Of a stretch of DNA of 35,780 bases, positions 1 through 6,768 are shown piece by piece. The notes below the pieces were generated by a model. The model saw only the letters and a list, made by a program, of their open reading frames with translations, made no database searches and was not told the origin of the DNA. Within the stretch, counting starts at the first letter, position 1; every line of letters starts with the position of its first letter. The stretch comes from an uncultured Acetatifactor sp. (GTDB lineage Bacteria; Bacillota; Clostridia; Lachnospirales; Lachnospiraceae), in assembly GCA_910585615.1 (NCBI GenBank), contig CAJUFO010000050.1, positions 1 to 35,780 on the forward strand, written 5' to 3'. A program made the translations under genes and the position numbers.

Positions 1-20
1 TCCGTTGTCAATCTTCGGCT

Positions 21-43
21 GGAATCTCATTCATTGAGATTCC
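21..43. other. 9-bp perfect inverted repeat (hairpin)
   Basis: GGAATCTCA and TGAGATTCC pair perfectly around a 5-base loop. The hairpin lies about 57 bases past the stop of the minus-strand acetyltransferase gene, so it could end that transcript. No T-tract follows on either side, so intrinsic termination is not demonstrated. Positions 1-99 otherwise hold no gene that I can support. Confidence 0.4.
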
Positions 44-99
44 GAGAAGTTATTAACGCATCTCACCATGCTTTCCGGAAGGGCAATCCCGGGATGCCG

Positions 100-516
100 T
101 CATTCTATTCTCATCAATTGCCCCATCCCGGTTGGACGGGCAGAAAAACCGAATCTCTCGTAAAAAGGCTCTTTCCCTTTCACTGCCGTCAGGCCTATGT
201 CTATGACAGTGCCCGGCTCCGCAACGCTTTTTATATGCCCCAACAGTCTGTTCACGATGCTTTTTCCGATTCCCTTTCCCTGATATTGGGGCAGGACAAT
301 GATTTCCTGGAGATACCAGTACATGGCCCCGTCGCCCACGAGCCTCCCCATTCCCACCACCTGTCCTCCACAGACCGCGGAAACGTTGAAAAGTCCGTTT
401 CTGAGCGCTTTTTCGACCTGTTCCAGCGGCCTTTCTTTGAATCCGGCAGCCACCTTTAACCGGACAAAATCTTCGGCGCTCAACACATTGTCCACCAATT
501 CATACTGTACTTCCAT
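100..516 (-). CDS. GNAT-family N-acetyltransferase
   Basis: This is a small single-domain GNAT acyltransferase of 138 residues, expected to move an acetyl group from acetyl-CoA to an amine; the substrate cannot be read from the sequence. The acetyl-CoA loop is plain as VLPQYQGKGIGKSIVNRLL, matching the Q/RxxGxG/A pattern. It follows a strand with YWYLQEI, and the C-terminal FYERFGFSARP is the usual closing GNAT strand motif. I chose the ATG at 516, preceded by GGGGGCAGGAG, over a GTG eight codons upstream. It lies 97 bases downstream of the amidohydrolase on the same strand and may share its transcript. The fold is clear and the role unknown. Confidence 0.85.
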   Translation of the reverse strand: MEVQYELVDNVLSAEDFVRLKVAAGFKERPLEQVEKALRNGLFNVSAVCGGQVVGMGRLVGDGAMYWYLQEIIVLPQYQGKGIGKSIVNRLLGHIKSVAEPGTVIDIGLTAVKGKEPFYERFGFSARPTGMGQLMRIE

Positions 517-613
517 CGCTCCTGCCCCCTGATTCCGCACCGCTTCCAGTGTATGGCAAATCCTCCTTCCATGGCTGCTGCCTGCCTACAGCCGGGCAGC
601 CTGCTGGGCCCGC

Positions 614-1771
614 TCACTCCACCGGAACATCCACCGCTTTCCCGTCTATGAACACATGCCTCACTTTCGTGGAGACCTCAAAGGGGCATCCGTCCGTGAC
701 GACGATGTCCGCATCCTTCCCGGCCTCCAGCGACCCTACCCTGTCCGCAATCCCCGCGTGCTTGGCAGGATTGATGGTGATGGCCTGGAGGGCCGCAAAG
801 GGATCCATCCCCGCCTGCACCGCCAGCCCTGCGCACAGGGGCAGATATTCCTGGGGGATCACCGGGGAGTCCGTGATAATGGATACCTGGCAGCCCGCGG
901 CAGCCAGCACGCCCGGGGTCGTCCAGCTCTTGTTGCGCAGCTCGAACTTGGAGGCGCTGCCCAAAGTAGGCCCCACCGCCAGGGGCACATTCTCCTCCAC
1001 CAGCTCCTCTACGATCAAATGCCCCTCCGTCACATGCTCCAGCGTGATCTTCAGGTCGAATTCCCTGGCGATCCGCAGCGCCGTGAACAGGTCTTCCGTT
1101 GCGTGGGCATGGGCTTTCAGAGGGATTTCCCTGCGCATCACGGGCAGCAGGGCCTCCAGCTTCATGTCGAAGGCCGGGCGCTTGGAGACATCGTCCCCTG
1201 CTGCCTCCTTCTTCTCCATGTACTCCCTGGCCTTGAACAATGTCTCCCGCAGCAGCGCGGCGGTGGTCATGCGGCTGGAGTCCTTCTTGTCCCGGTACAC
1301 CCGCTTGGGGTTCTCGCCGAAGGCGCATTTCATGGCCACGCCGTCCTGGACCACCATGTCGTCCACCCGTCTGCCCACGGTCTTGATCGTGGTAAATGTG
1401 CCGCCCAGCACATTGGCGCTGCCGGGGCCTACGCAGACGCAGGTCACCCCTGCCGCCGCAGCCTTGGGCAATGCCGGATCCAGGGGCTTCACGCCGTCGA
1501 TTCCCCGCATCTGAGGGCTTATGATATCGTTGAGTTCGTTGTAGTCCATCCCCTCGTAGCCGATGCCGGAGCCGTCTAAGCCGATGTGCCCGTGGGCCTC
1601 CACGAAGCCGGGGTACACCTGCAGCCCTGCCGCGTCCACCACTTCCGCGTCTCCCGGGATTTCCAGCTTCTCCCCGATCGCCTTGATTTTGCCGTCCTCC
1701 ACCAGGATGTCCGCCTGGAAGCCCTCTCTGTGCACGCCGTCATGCACGGTTCCGTTTTTTATACAGAGCAT
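614..1771 (-). CDS. Amidohydrolase family protein (imidazolonepropionase-like)
   Basis: This 385-residue metal-dependent amidohydrolase has the amidohydrolase/dihydroorotase TIM-barrel fold. The N-terminal small beta-domain (KNGTVHDG...VEDGKIKAIGEKL) leads into GFVEAHGHIG, the HxH metal site on the first barrel strand. Later landmarks are KAHAHATEDL and TLEHVTEGHL (further metal or substrate histidines), SIITDSPVIP (the catalytic Asp region) and the C-terminal GSLEAGKDADIVV signature. Such enzymes hydrolyse cyclic amides, imidazolones or dipeptides; the substrate here is not determinable. The ATG at 1771 follows GGAGGAGGAAAGGAC, far better than a start 11 codons earlier. A promoter-like pair lies just upstream, within the end of the HD-domain gene. 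Confidence 0.88.
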   Translation of the reverse strand: MLCIKNGTVHDGVHREGFQADILVEDGKIKAIGEKLEIPGDAEVVDAAGLQVYPGFVEAHGHIGLDGSGIGYEGMDYNELNDIISPQMRGIDGVKPLDPALPKAAAAGVTCVCVGPGSANVLGGTFTTIKTVGRRVDDMVVQDGVAMKCAFGENPKRVYRDKKDSSRMTTAALLRETLFKAREYMEKKEAAGDDVSKRPAFDMKLEALLPVMRREIPLKAHAHATEDLFTALRIAREFDLKITLEHVTEGHLIVEELVEENVPLAVGPTLGSASKFELRNKSWTTPGVLAAAGCQVSIITDSPVIPQEYLPLCAGLAVQAGMDPFAALQAITINPAKHAGIADRVGSLEAGKDADIVVTDGCPFEVSTKVRHVFIDGKAVDVPVE

Positions 1772-1831
1772 GTCCTTTCCTCCTCCATGGCCATTCCGCA
1801 CCATATGCGTCCTCCGGCCCTTTTTCCATAA

Positions 1832-1860
1832 AGCTTAGCATCCGCCTCTGTCTTTGTCAA
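1832..1860 (-). promoter_or_regulatory. Putative sigma-A promoter for the amidohydrolase
   Basis: On the minus strand TTGACA (1860-1855), a 17-base spacer and TAAGCT (1837-1832) precede the amidohydrolase start by about 60 bases. The -35 box is perfect and overlaps the TGA stop of the upstream HD-domain gene. The -10 box is weak, so read-through from upstream is an alternative. Confidence 0.4.
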
Positions 1861-3329
1861 TAGGCGGCTCTCCCAGGCGCTTCCTCCCAGCATCTGCTCT
1901 TCACGAACAGCTCCGTCAGTTCCGGATCCAGCTTCCCCTCCTGCCCGGCCATCTCTCTTAAAATGGCAAGCGCCCGCTCCACGGGCATGGCGCGCTTATA
2001 CGGCCGGTCGTCCGCCACCAGGGAATCGAAGATGTCCAGTATGGTGATCATGCGCACCTCATAGGGAATCTCGTCCCCCTTCCTATGCTCCGGATAACCG
2101 GTTCCGTTCAGGAGCTCATGGTGCGCTGCCGCCCATTCCCGCACATGAGAGAGCTTCTCCGGAAAGCAGATTTGGGACAGCAGGCGGTCAGTGACGGACA
2201 CATGCTCCTCCATGATCCCCCGCTCCTCCTCCGAAAGCGTTCCTCTCCGTATGGAAAGCATGGCATATTCCTCCGGCTCCAGCCACGAACGGACGGTTCC
2301 CTGTTCATCTCTGTACGTTCTTCCATACAGGTTCTTTAGCCGCTCCAACTGTTCGTCCCTCACGAAACCCGCAGAGTCGATCTCCTCCACCAGCTTCCAC
2401 GCCTCCAGCGTCCCGTCTGTCCGCTCCTGCTTTTCCGCCTCCGTGATGCGCCCTGCCAGCCGGTCGATCTCCGCCAGGAGCCGGATCACTTCCATGCGGT
2501 GTGCTATGGCCCTGTGCTGTTCGGGAAAAAGCCTCCTTTCCTTGTTCATCACTTCCAGCGGCGTCACCAGCTTGCCGATATCATGGAGCAGGATGCTCAT
2601 CAGGAATTCTTCCTTTTCTTCCTGGGAAAAGACCTTCTGCCCCTCACAGGTCTTGAGATACTCCACAAATCTGCCGCCGTATTCCGCCATATGGCGGGCA
2701 TGGCTGGCATTATAGGGCGTCCTCTCGTCGATGGCGGAGGACATGACCCGCACGAAGGACTGGATAAGCGCCTCGATTTCCTCCATGTACCATACATTCT
2801 GGATCGTCACCGCCGCCTGCGAGGCCACCGATTCCAGCACCAGAATCATGTCCCTGTCGAAAGCGCAGACATTTCCGCCCTCGTCCAGCGCATTGATCAG
2901 CTGGATGACCCCGATCCGCTCCCCCTGCCTGTTGCGCATGGGCACCACCAGCATGGAGCGCGTGTTATAGCCCGTCATGGCGTCATAACGGATCGGTCCG
3001 GAAAAATCATAGTCCCTGTTGTTTTTCACGTCCTCTATGCAGATAGTCCTGTCTTCCAGCAGCGCCATGGCGCAGACATTTCCCCTGTCCAGCGGCACCG
3101 GCGGAAGCTGCGCTTTTTCCCCGCTCCCTCCGGAGTAAGTCCCCAGCGTGTCATTGCGCATGACCTCAAAATTCAGGGCGTCCCCCTCTCTGAGATATAA
3201 GGTCCCCGCATCGCACCCGGCAAGCTCCATGACGCTTTTGAGAATATACACGAGAAGCTCGTCCAGATTCCGCTCCGAGGACAGCCGCACCCCTATATTC
3301 AGGATTTTTTCCATATCGTTCCGCTTCAT
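1857..3329 (-). CDS. GAF domain plus HD-GYP-type phosphohydrolase
   Basis: This 490-residue cytoplasmic signalling protein has an N-terminal GAF domain (about residues 10-180, ending in the typical VVPMRNRQGERIGVIQLINA) and a C-terminal HD domain. The HD metal motif is LLHDIGK (about 246-252). The HD-GYP signature is HHELLNGTGYP (about 403-413), followed by DIFDSLVADDRPYK. HD-GYP proteins hydrolyse cyclic dinucleotides, commonly c-di-GMP; the related HD fold also serves other nucleotides. About 90 charged helical residues (268-362) separate the HDIGK half from the HHE half, longer than in a compact HD-GYP domain. The start at 3329 is chosen because it forms an ATGA overlap with the upstream metallo-hydrolase gene. 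The context of a CHASE2 cyclase suggests cyclic-nucleotide turnover, which is inference. Confidence 0.88.
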   Translation of the reverse strand: MKRNDMEKILNIGVRLSSERNLDELLVYILKSVMELAGCDAGTLYLREGDALNFEVMRNDTLGTYSGGSGEKAQLPPVPLDRGNVCAMALLEDRTICIEDVKNNRDYDFSGPIRYDAMTGYNTRSMLVVPMRNRQGERIGVIQLINALDEGGNVCAFDRDMILVLESVASQAAVTIQNVWYMEEIEALIQSFVRVMSSAIDERTPYNASHARHMAEYGGRFVEYLKTCEGQKVFSQEEKEEFLMSILLHDIGKLVTPLEVMNKERRLFPEQHRAIAHRMEVIRLLAEIDRLAGRITEAEKQERTDGTLEAWKLVEEIDSAGFVRDEQLERLKNLYGRTYRDEQGTVRSWLEPEEYAMLSIRRGTLSEEERGIMEEHVSVTDRLLSQICFPEKLSHVREWAAAHHELLNGTGYPEHRKGDEIPYEVRMITILDIFDSLVADDRPYKRAMPVERALAILREMAGQEGKLDPELTELFVKSRCWEEAPGRAAY

Positions 3330-4165
3330 ATCCGTATTACCATACCTTCCTTCGCGAAACGGCAGATATCGTCCTCCCGCTCCGCGAGCTCCTGTTGTCC
3401 GCGCAGGAAACAATCCGTATATTCCCTGCTGTAATGGGTCATCAGCACCAGCCCCGCCCCGGCGGCCCGCCCCAGCTCCATGCCCTGCCGCCAGGAGGAA
3501 TGCCCCCAGCCCGCGCAGCGCCCCAGATCCTCATCCGTGAAGTTGGCGTCCCAGATCAGGAGCTTCCCGTCCCGGGCGAACGCCTGCAGCGCGGCGGACA
3601 TCCTACCGTCCGTCTCGCAGTCCAGGCCGTAGACAATGCTCCTCTCCCCCTCCTCCAGGCGGTACAGAAGGCTCCCCCCGGGATGGTTCCCCGCCAGGGT
3701 GCGCACCGCCAGCTCCGCTTTGTCCCCTTCTTTTCCCCTTTTGATGTGAAAAACGCTCTCCGGAAGGATTTCGTGGACTTCCACACGGGCGGAGAACGCG
3801 GTGGCGTCATAGGGCCAGTATGGCCTGCCCAGCAGAGCCCCCAGGCGCTCCTTCAGCCTTCCCTCCTCCGCTCTTCCGTACAGATGGATCTCTGCCGCCG
3901 CATCCAGAAAAAGGGGAAAGCCGTACAGCCCGCAGATATGGTCCATGTGCAGATGGCTCAGCAGGATATGCACCCGCTTTATCCCCTTTTTCCGCAGACG
4001 CCTTCCCAGCTCCAAAAGCCCGGTTCCCGCGTCGAAGATCACCGTCTCCCCGCAGCAGTCCACGGATATGCAGGAGGTATTGCCCCCATATTCCAGAAAG
4101 TCCCTGTATGCCGCCGGGGCCGCCCCCCGCACGCCCCATATCTCTACGCTCCATGCTTCTTCCAT
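3326..4165 (-). CDS. Metallo-beta-lactamase-fold hydrolase
   Basis: This 279-residue MBL-fold protein opens with VEIWGVRG and YGGNTSCISVD, typical of the RNase Z / PhnP / cyclic-phosphodiesterase branch. The metal motif is SHLHMDH (His71, His73, Asp75, His76). Further metal ligands appear as NHPGGS (His161), WDANF (Asp206) and LMTHYS (His244), and GHSSW follows at 221-225. There is no signal peptide, so it is expected in the cytoplasm. It lies 32 bases after the cyclase gene, and its TGA overlaps the ATG of the GAF-HD gene. A cyclic-nucleotide phosphodiesterase role fits fold and context but is inferred; hydrolysis of another phosphodiester remains possible. Confidence 0.85.
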   Translation of the reverse strand: MEEAWSVEIWGVRGAAPAAYRDFLEYGGNTSCISVDCCGETVIFDAGTGLLELGRRLRKKGIKRVHILLSHLHMDHICGLYGFPLFLDAAAEIHLYGRAEEGRLKERLGALLGRPYWPYDATAFSARVEVHEILPESVFHIKRGKEGDKAELAVRTLAGNHPGGSLLYRLEEGERSIVYGLDCETDGRMSAALQAFARDGKLLIWDANFTDEDLGRCAGWGHSSWRQGMELGRAAGAGLVLMTHYSREYTDCFLRGQQELAEREDDICRFAKEGMVIRI

Positions 4166-4197
4166 GCCAACGCTCCTGTCCGGCCAGTCTCTCGCCT

Positions 4198-6000
4198 CTA
4201 CAGAATCTCCTCCAGACAGAGGACCTCAAAGCCCTCCTTCTTTCCCTTCAGCTTCACCGTATCCCCGAGGGAGGTGGTTCTGATCCGCTCCCCCGCCTCG
4301 TCCGCCACGGCGCGGGATATGTAGATCGTCCCGGCGGGCGCGTTGGCCTCCAGCCTTGCCGCCGTGTTCACCGTATCCCCGATGGCAGTGTAGTCCATAC
4401 GCTTTGCCGAGCCGATATTGCCCACCACAGCCTCGCCCACATGGACGCCGATGCCGAAGGACACCGTCCTTCCGTACCGTTTCAGGAGCTCCTGGCTGAG
4501 CGCTCTGGAGCCCTCCGCCATGTCAGCCGCGGCTTTCAGGGCGTGCATCACATAATCCTCCTGGGGCAGCGGCGCTCCCCAGAACGCCATGGCCGCATCC
4601 CCCACGAACTTGTCCAGCGTGCCGCCGTTCTTCAGGATGCAGTCCGAAATCAGCGAGAGGTAGCAGTTGAGGATCTCCACCACCTGGGTGGGCTTCAGGC
4701 GCTCCGACATGGGCGTGAAGCCCCGCACGTCCACAAAGAGCACCGCGATCCTGGTCAGCTTTCCGCCCAGCTCCAGCCCGCCGGTGCCTTCCCTGAGGAT
4801 CTCCCTCACGATTTCCGGCGCCACATAGCGCTCAAAGGTGTTGGTTATACGGCGCTTCTCCAGAGAGGCCTGCATATAATTGAAGGCGATGCAGCCCACA
4901 TAGAGCGCGGTCACGCCCAGCGGGATCCAGAGCAGATGCAGCACCAGGCCTCTGTCATACATCAACCGGCAAAAGCCTGCCGCGCCAGCGCAGAGCAATA
5001 GCCACAGCCCCGTGGACAGCCGCACCTTCCTCTTCCAAAAGCCCGCCAGTGCCAGGAGCAGAAGGAAGAAAAGGGCCGTTAGCTGAATCCCGTCCGGCAC
5101 CTCCCGCCTGTAGTCCTCCCACAGCAGCGCCTGTATGGCGTTTGCCTGGAACTCCATGCCGTACATGGGCGCGGCGTGGTCCGCCGCAGTCAGATAGCTG
5201 TCCTGAAGCCCTGCCGCATAGGGGCCGATCAGCACGATCTTGCCCGCGAAATAATCCGCCAGAACCTTCCCTGAGAGCACATCCGACAGGGATATGGCTT
5301 CCATATCCCCCGGCACGCCGCAGAAGGGAAGATACCAGAACCCCCTGGCATCCGCCGGGGGAAGCGCGCCCTGTTCCATGCCGTGGTACTCCCGGTACAT
5401 CTCTGCGGTCTTCAGCGCCAGCGAAGGGACCCTTCTGCCGTCCTCCAGGCCGATCTCCAGCAGATGATGGCGCAGGATGCCGTCCCTGTCCAGCATGGCA
5501 TTGATATGTCCCTGCTCCGCGGCTTCCCCCAGGGCTTCATATGGCGCATCGAATGCGATCACGGAGAAGTTGTCCAGATAATACTCCCCTGTCTCCGCCT
5601 CCGCCAGGGAACTGCCGAACACAGCCGCGCAGGCCGCCACCACATTGCCATAGCGCCCGGCCTCCTCTGCCAGACGGGCATCCCCCGCCCCGTCGGTCTC
5701 CCCGGAATAGAGCACGTCCATGGCGATGACCGCGGGCCTACAGGACTCCGATTCATTCAATGCCGCCAGAGCCGCAGCCATGACGCCACGCCCCCACTGG
5801 CTGTAAGGGCCGATATCCTCCAGTGCTTTCTGATCGATCCCCACCAGCACGATCTCGCCGTCCGATGCGCTCCTGCTCTGATAAAAGCGGTCCGATACCG
5901 CCAGGTCGGCATGATCCAGGACGCCGGAAGCCATCAAGGCCGTGACCAGGCCGGCGGCCAGCGCCATGATCAAAAATTTCCTGTATTTTCCCATTCCCAT
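4198..6000 (-). CDS. CHASE2-domain class III adenylate cyclase
   Basis: This 600-residue membrane cyclase has an N-terminal membrane segment (about 8-25), an extracytoplasmic CHASE2 sensor (about 30-295), three closely packed membrane helices (about 305-375) and a cytoplasmic cyclase domain (about 415-595). All class III catalytic residues are visible: metal-binding Asp424 (LFVDVRGF) and Asp468 (KFVGD), adenine-selecting Lys464 and Asp542 (AIGDTVN), and transition-state Asn545 and Arg549. Lys/Asp at the specificity positions predicts ATP rather than GTP, so the product should be cAMP. AGGGGGCTT precedes the ATG; a second ATG two codons later is possible. It heads the cyclase / MBL hydrolase / GAF-HD run. 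Confidence 0.93.
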   Translation of the reverse strand: MGMGKYRKFLIMALAAGLVTALMASGVLDHADLAVSDRFYQSRSASDGEIVLVGIDQKALEDIGPYSQWGRGVMAAALAALNESESCRPAVIAMDVLYSGETDGAGDARLAEEAGRYGNVVAACAAVFGSSLAEAETGEYYLDNFSVIAFDAPYEALGEAAEQGHINAMLDRDGILRHHLLEIGLEDGRRVPSLALKTAEMYREYHGMEQGALPPADARGFWYLPFCGVPGDMEAISLSDVLSGKVLADYFAGKIVLIGPYAAGLQDSYLTAADHAAPMYGMEFQANAIQALLWEDYRREVPDGIQLTALFFLLLLALAGFWKRKVRLSTGLWLLLCAGAAGFCRLMYDRGLVLHLLWIPLGVTALYVGCIAFNYMQASLEKRRITNTFERYVAPEIVREILREGTGGLELGGKLTRIAVLFVDVRGFTPMSERLKPTQVVEILNCYLSLISDCILKNGGTLDKFVGDAAMAFWGAPLPQEDYVMHALKAAADMAEGSRALSQELLKRYGRTVSFGIGVHVGEAVVGNIGSAKRMDYTAIGDTVNTAARLEANAPAGTIYISRAVADEAGERIRTTSLGDTVKLKGKKEGFEVLCLEEIL

Positions 6001-6028
6001 AAGCCCCCTGCGTGATATCCTTTGTCTG

Positions 6029-6622
6029 TCAGGACTCGAAATGCTCAGTCATCACATATTCGTCCACATACGCGCCATCCGCATAGAGCCGGATGACCAC
6101 GGTTCCGTCTTCTCCCGTGGATACGCCCAGAAGGATTTCCTCCTCCGTATCCGTGATGATTCTGTAGACATTCGTCCTCACGTTTACAATCGGGCCGCTG
6201 TATGCGCCTTCGGCGACGCCTATCTCCCCTTCGTCCCCCTCATCCGTATATATGCTCAGAGCCAGCTCCGCTCCGCCGGCAGACGGGCTGTAGGAACCTG
6301 CCAGGGCGGACTCCTCTATGGGGTTCTCGTCCACGGGCATCTCCGGCGGTTCATTTCCCCCGGCTTCCTCCCCTTCCGGCGCTTCCGTGCCCTCCGCCGC
6401 AGGCTCTTCCGATTCCGGATTTACGGTTTCCGATCCCTGTTCCTCCGATGTGCCGTCCTCCGGCCCCTCCTCCGGCGCTGTCTCCATCACAGCATCCTCA
6501 GGCAGCTCTTCCTCCTCCACATAGGAGGGGATGTCCTCTTCTTCCAGAGACGGTCTGCAGTCGGGTTGCACTGCAAATTTATACTGCTTAACGATTTCAC
6601 TTGCCGTGAAATCAGACTGCAT
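6029..6622 (-). CDS. Acidic low-complexity protein, probably 5'-truncated
   Basis: No family is recognised in these 197 residues. About residues 25-115 form a Glu/Pro/Gly-rich linker. The C-terminal ~80 residues (SYSPSAGGAELALSIYTDEG through VVIRLYADGAYVDEYVMTEHFES) look like a folded beta domain. The linker style suggests an exported or surface protein, yet there is no signal peptide. The first ~24 codons lie inside the dispersed repeat (6551-6580 is identical to the 26.3-kb copy), the ATG has no ribosome site, and an in-frame TAA sits 11 codons upstream. The simplest reading is that the repeat replaced the original 5' end with its signal sequence. The cyclase gene starts 28 bases downstream. 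Confidence 0.55.
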   Translation of the reverse strand: MQSDFTASEIVKQYKFAVQPDCRPSLEEEDIPSYVEEEELPEDAVMETAPEEGPEDGTSEEQGSETVNPESEEPAAEGTEAPEGEEAGGNEPPEMPVDENPIEESALAGSYSPSAGGAELALSIYTDEGDEGEIGVAEGAYSGPIVNVRTNVYRIITDTEEEILLGVSTGEDGTVVIRLYADGAYVDEYVMTEHFES

Positions 6623-6729
6623 AATGCTGACCGGTTCAATCGCATAATTGCATTAGGCAGTATTCAGCGTTATACAGTATAACCGGTGTGCAGTATACAT
6701 TAGGCCGTACTCAGCGTTATGCAGTATAA
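6551..6729 (-). repeat. Dispersed palindromic repeat, copy A (with two tandem sub-units)
   Basis: Two stretches recur at 26278-26324 in the opposite orientation. 6551-6580 matches 26295-26324 perfectly over 30 bases, and 6680-6697 matches 26278-26295 at 17 of 18. In the other copy these two blocks abut; here about 99 bases separate them. That intervening DNA and the flank hold a tandem direct repeat of about 32 bases (6651-6682 and 6698-6729, 47-base period, starting CATTAGGC and ending CAGTATAA). They also hold a perfect hairpin, GATTTCAC-GGCAA-GTGAAATC (minus strand, about 6614-6594). It looks like a small non-autonomous element; no transposase is nearby. Confidence 0.7.
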
Positions 6730-6768
6730 TCCCTGGGCAATCCACACCCGGGAATAGATCCTGACGCA

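Noticed and set aside
549..1514. Long plus-strand open frame opposite the amidohydrolase
   Set aside because: It is antisense to a gene with clear family motifs, has no ribosome site, and its translation is low-complexity Ser/Pro-rich, as expected from GC-rich shadow frames.
6651..6729. CRISPR-like repeat
   Set aside because: Only two units with differences and a short spacer; no cas genes in the window. It is better explained as part of the dispersed repeat.
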